Positions 62,607 to 64,000 of a stretch of 64,000 nt of DNA are shown here, one piece after another (within the stretch, counting starts at the first letter, position 1; every line of letters starts with the position of its first letter). The notes under the pieces were generated by a model. It did not search any database and had not been told where the DNA came from. It was given only the letters and a program-made list of their open reading frames with translations. The DNA lies in the NCBI RefSeq assembly GCF_000971055.1, contig NZ_LARW01000084.1, positions 1 to 64,000 of the forward strand, given 5' to 3'. This DNA comes from Sphingomonas sp. SRS2. GTDB lineage: Bacteria; Pseudomonadota; Alphaproteobacteria; Sphingomonadales; Sphingomonadaceae. A program made the translations under genes and the position numbers.

Positions 62607-64000
62607 TCAGCTCGGCTTGGTTCGCACGAGGAACGCTGTTCCGGAAGGCGACATCACCCGCCCGCGAACGCGTTCCGGAAGGACTTGCGAAAGATCGAGC
62701 GCGTCCAGGACCTGCCCGATACGGGTCGGCGGGGCATGATAGACCGCAACGATCTGATCGGCTGGCCCGACGTCACCGATAACGAGCCGCAGCGGCGCGG
62801 ACGCGAAAGGCGCGATCCTGACATTGGGGCTGCCGTCGATGGTGAGGAGTATCTCGGCGCGCTTCACCACGTCGGAATCGCCAGCGATGACGGCGCGCGG
62901 ATAGGTGCGCGCGGCCGTCGCAAGCGCCTCGCTCGACCAGCGTGGGTCCCGGTTGGTGGCGGAAAGCAGCAACAGATTGGACGCCACGATAAGGGCAAGT
63001 ACGCCGAGGACCGTCCGGTTCGTCTGCCGGCTCAGCCATAGGGCGACAACCAGCAGCATCGCAATGGCCGCAAGGCTGAAATAGCGCGGGTTCAGGACCA
63101 GCTTCGTATATAGCAGCGATATGACGACGAAGCTGGCCAGCGCCATGCCGCCGATCAGGAAAAAAGCGTCCCTTCCGCTTCTGACAGCCCCCGTCGGCAG
63201 CCGTTTCAGCAGCAGGACAGCACCACCGATCCAGAACAGCAGCCCGAAGTCGTCGTTGACCAGCAGGACGAGCAGCGGATCGATCGCCGGGTGAACCAGG
63301 AAGTTACCTTCCAGATTGGCCGGACGGTTGATGTGGGAGTCATGGTTCGCGGCGATCCCATAGCGGTGGAAGGCATTGCCGGTGACCCAATATTGGAAGA
63401 GCATTTCCGCGCCGAGCACCAGCACTATGCCTACACCGACCAGCAGCAACCGCCGCCGCATGGCCGCCCCCCGCATCAGGAAGGGAATGGCCAGGCCGGC
63501 GAGCGCCAGTATCGCGGTCTCGCGGCACAGGACGGCGTGGCCGAAGCTGCACCCCGCGAAAAGCGCCGATCGGGTCTGCCGCCCCCCGATCAGCAGCCAT
63601 AGCCCGCCCACCAGAAAGACCGCCTCCGGCAGGTCGCAATTGACGATCGATGCGTTGGTCGCGATCACCGGCAAGGTGGCGGCGAGGATCGCGGCGATCC
63701 AACCCGCGCGCCGCCCCGCCAGCTGCCAGCTCAGGCCTGCCGTCACACCGACGATGGCGAGATACCAGAACAGGGACACGAGGTGGAAGGCGAGCAGGCT
63801 TCGCCCGAACATGGCGATCGAGCCCACGAAACCAAGCACGACGGGAAAACGCGTCGCCCAATGGTTGGCGCCCGGTGCTGGTGGGTTCGTGAACCATTGC
63901 AGCGCCGCATAATAATATAGCCCGTCGTCCGACGCCATGAAGCCGACCCAGCCCGCCCAGACCGCGGCGATGCCAAGGACCGCCAGGAGTATCGGCCAGC
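62607..64000 (-). CDS. membrane glycosyltransferase (ArnT/PMT, GT39-like), 5' end outside window
   Basis: At least 463 codons are present. The frame stays open past the right edge and reads a further hydrophobic helix (ILLAVLGIAAVWAGWVGF) before MASDDGLYYYAALQWF, so the Met at 63938 is not the true start. The DD (S-D-D-G) loop after the first helix, multiple hydrophobic segments, and a short soluble C-terminus fit the dolichyl-phosphate-mannose-type transferases. It would use a polyprenyl-phosphate sugar at the periplasmic face. Part of the polysaccharide unit. Confidence 0.85.
   Translation of the reverse strand, partial: WPILLAVLGIAAVWAGWVGFMASDDGLYYYAALQWFTNPPAPGANHWATRFPVVLGFVGSIAMFGRSLLAFHLVSLFWYLAIVGVTAGLSWQLAGRRAGWIAAILAATLPVIATNASIVNCDLPEAVFLVGGLWLLIGGRQTRSALFAGCSFGHAVLCRETAILALAGLAIPFLMRGAAMRRRLLLVGVGIVLVLGAEMLFQYWVTGNAFHRYGIAANHDSHINRPANLEGNFLVHPAIDPLLVLLVNDDFGLLFWIGGAVLLLKRLPTGAVRSGRDAFFLIGGMALASFVVISLLYTKLVLNPRYFSLAAIAMLLVVALWLSRQTNRTVLGVLALIVASNLLLLSATNRDPRWSSEALATAARTYPRAVIAGDSDVVKRAEILLTIDGSPNVRIAPFASAPLRLVIGDVGPADQIVAVYHAPPTRIGQVLDALDLSQVLPERVRGRVMSPSGTAFLVRTKPS

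Overview
The window looks like chromosome of a sphingomonad (Alphaproteobacteria, Sphingomonadaceae). The signs are three TonB-dependent receptors with the typical N-terminal TonB-box context (GEIVVTAQ), catabolic gene sets of the aromatic-degrading sphingomonad kind, and a CrtX/Z/W/B/I/Y/E carotenoid cluster. No rRNA, tRNA, CRISPR array or complete insertion sequence was found. The genus cannot be fixed from the sequence alone.

Region 1 (about 1-29,100) is accessory catabolism. A TonB receptor (5-2212) is followed by a SnoaL-like protein, a luciferase-type flavin monooxygenase, an acyl-CoA-dehydrogenase-fold flavin protein, an MDR oxidoreductase and an APH-like kinase. A long minus-strand gene train then runs from 26,302 down to 8,915. 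Its core is a Tat-type FAD dehydrogenase and a c-type cytochrome, a NahE-like hydratase-aldolase, an alpha/beta hydrolase, a VOC protein, an 81-aa small protein, an aryl-acid AMP/CoA ligase, a maleate-isomerase-like protein, a NahF-like aldehyde dehydrogenase, LigA/LigB-type extradiol dioxygenase subunits and a NahD-like isomerase. Next come a TonB receptor, an ABM-type monooxygenase, an old-yellow-enzyme flavoprotein, an SRPBCC protein and a second VOC protein. Together they read as the lower part of a bicyclic-aromatic pathway (ring cleavage, isomerisation, aldol cleavage to an aromatic aldehyde, oxidation to the acid, CoA activation). Ring cleavage would use a class III dioxygenase in place of the usual NahC. 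A second ACAD-fold protein and an AraC regulator lie divergently at the upstream end.

Region 2 (about 29,170-35,200) holds a small XRE regulator, an OafA-type acyltransferase and a phage packaging remnant: large terminase, DUF5681 protein and ParB-methyltransferase fusion. A decayed piece of a second terminase lies at its edge.

Region 3 (35,215-44,007) is the carotenoid cluster: crtX, crtZ-crtW, crtY-crtI-crtB, and DUF2141-ispH-crtE. The gene set predicts beta-carotene, then hydroxylated and ketolated (astaxanthin-type) carotenoids and their glucosides. A 3-hydroxyisobutyryl-CoA-hydrolase-like gene and a LysR regulator follow.

Region 4 (46,283-60,680) appears to be a D-amino-acid/peptide scavenging regulon. 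It has three penicillin-binding-type serine hydrolases (two are paralogues with C-terminal membrane domains), a TonB receptor, a POT peptide transporter, a YkvI-type permease, an M19 dipeptidase, the DgcN/DgcA pair for D-glutamate catabolism and an XRE-cupin regulator. Both minus-strand operons carry the same sequence, CCTGATYAGAGAATTG, upstream of their first gene. This suggests one operator set for the locus.

Region 5 (60,720-64,000) contains a beta-helix protein, a family 2 glycosyltransferase and the 3' part of a membrane glycosyltransferase that runs off the right edge.
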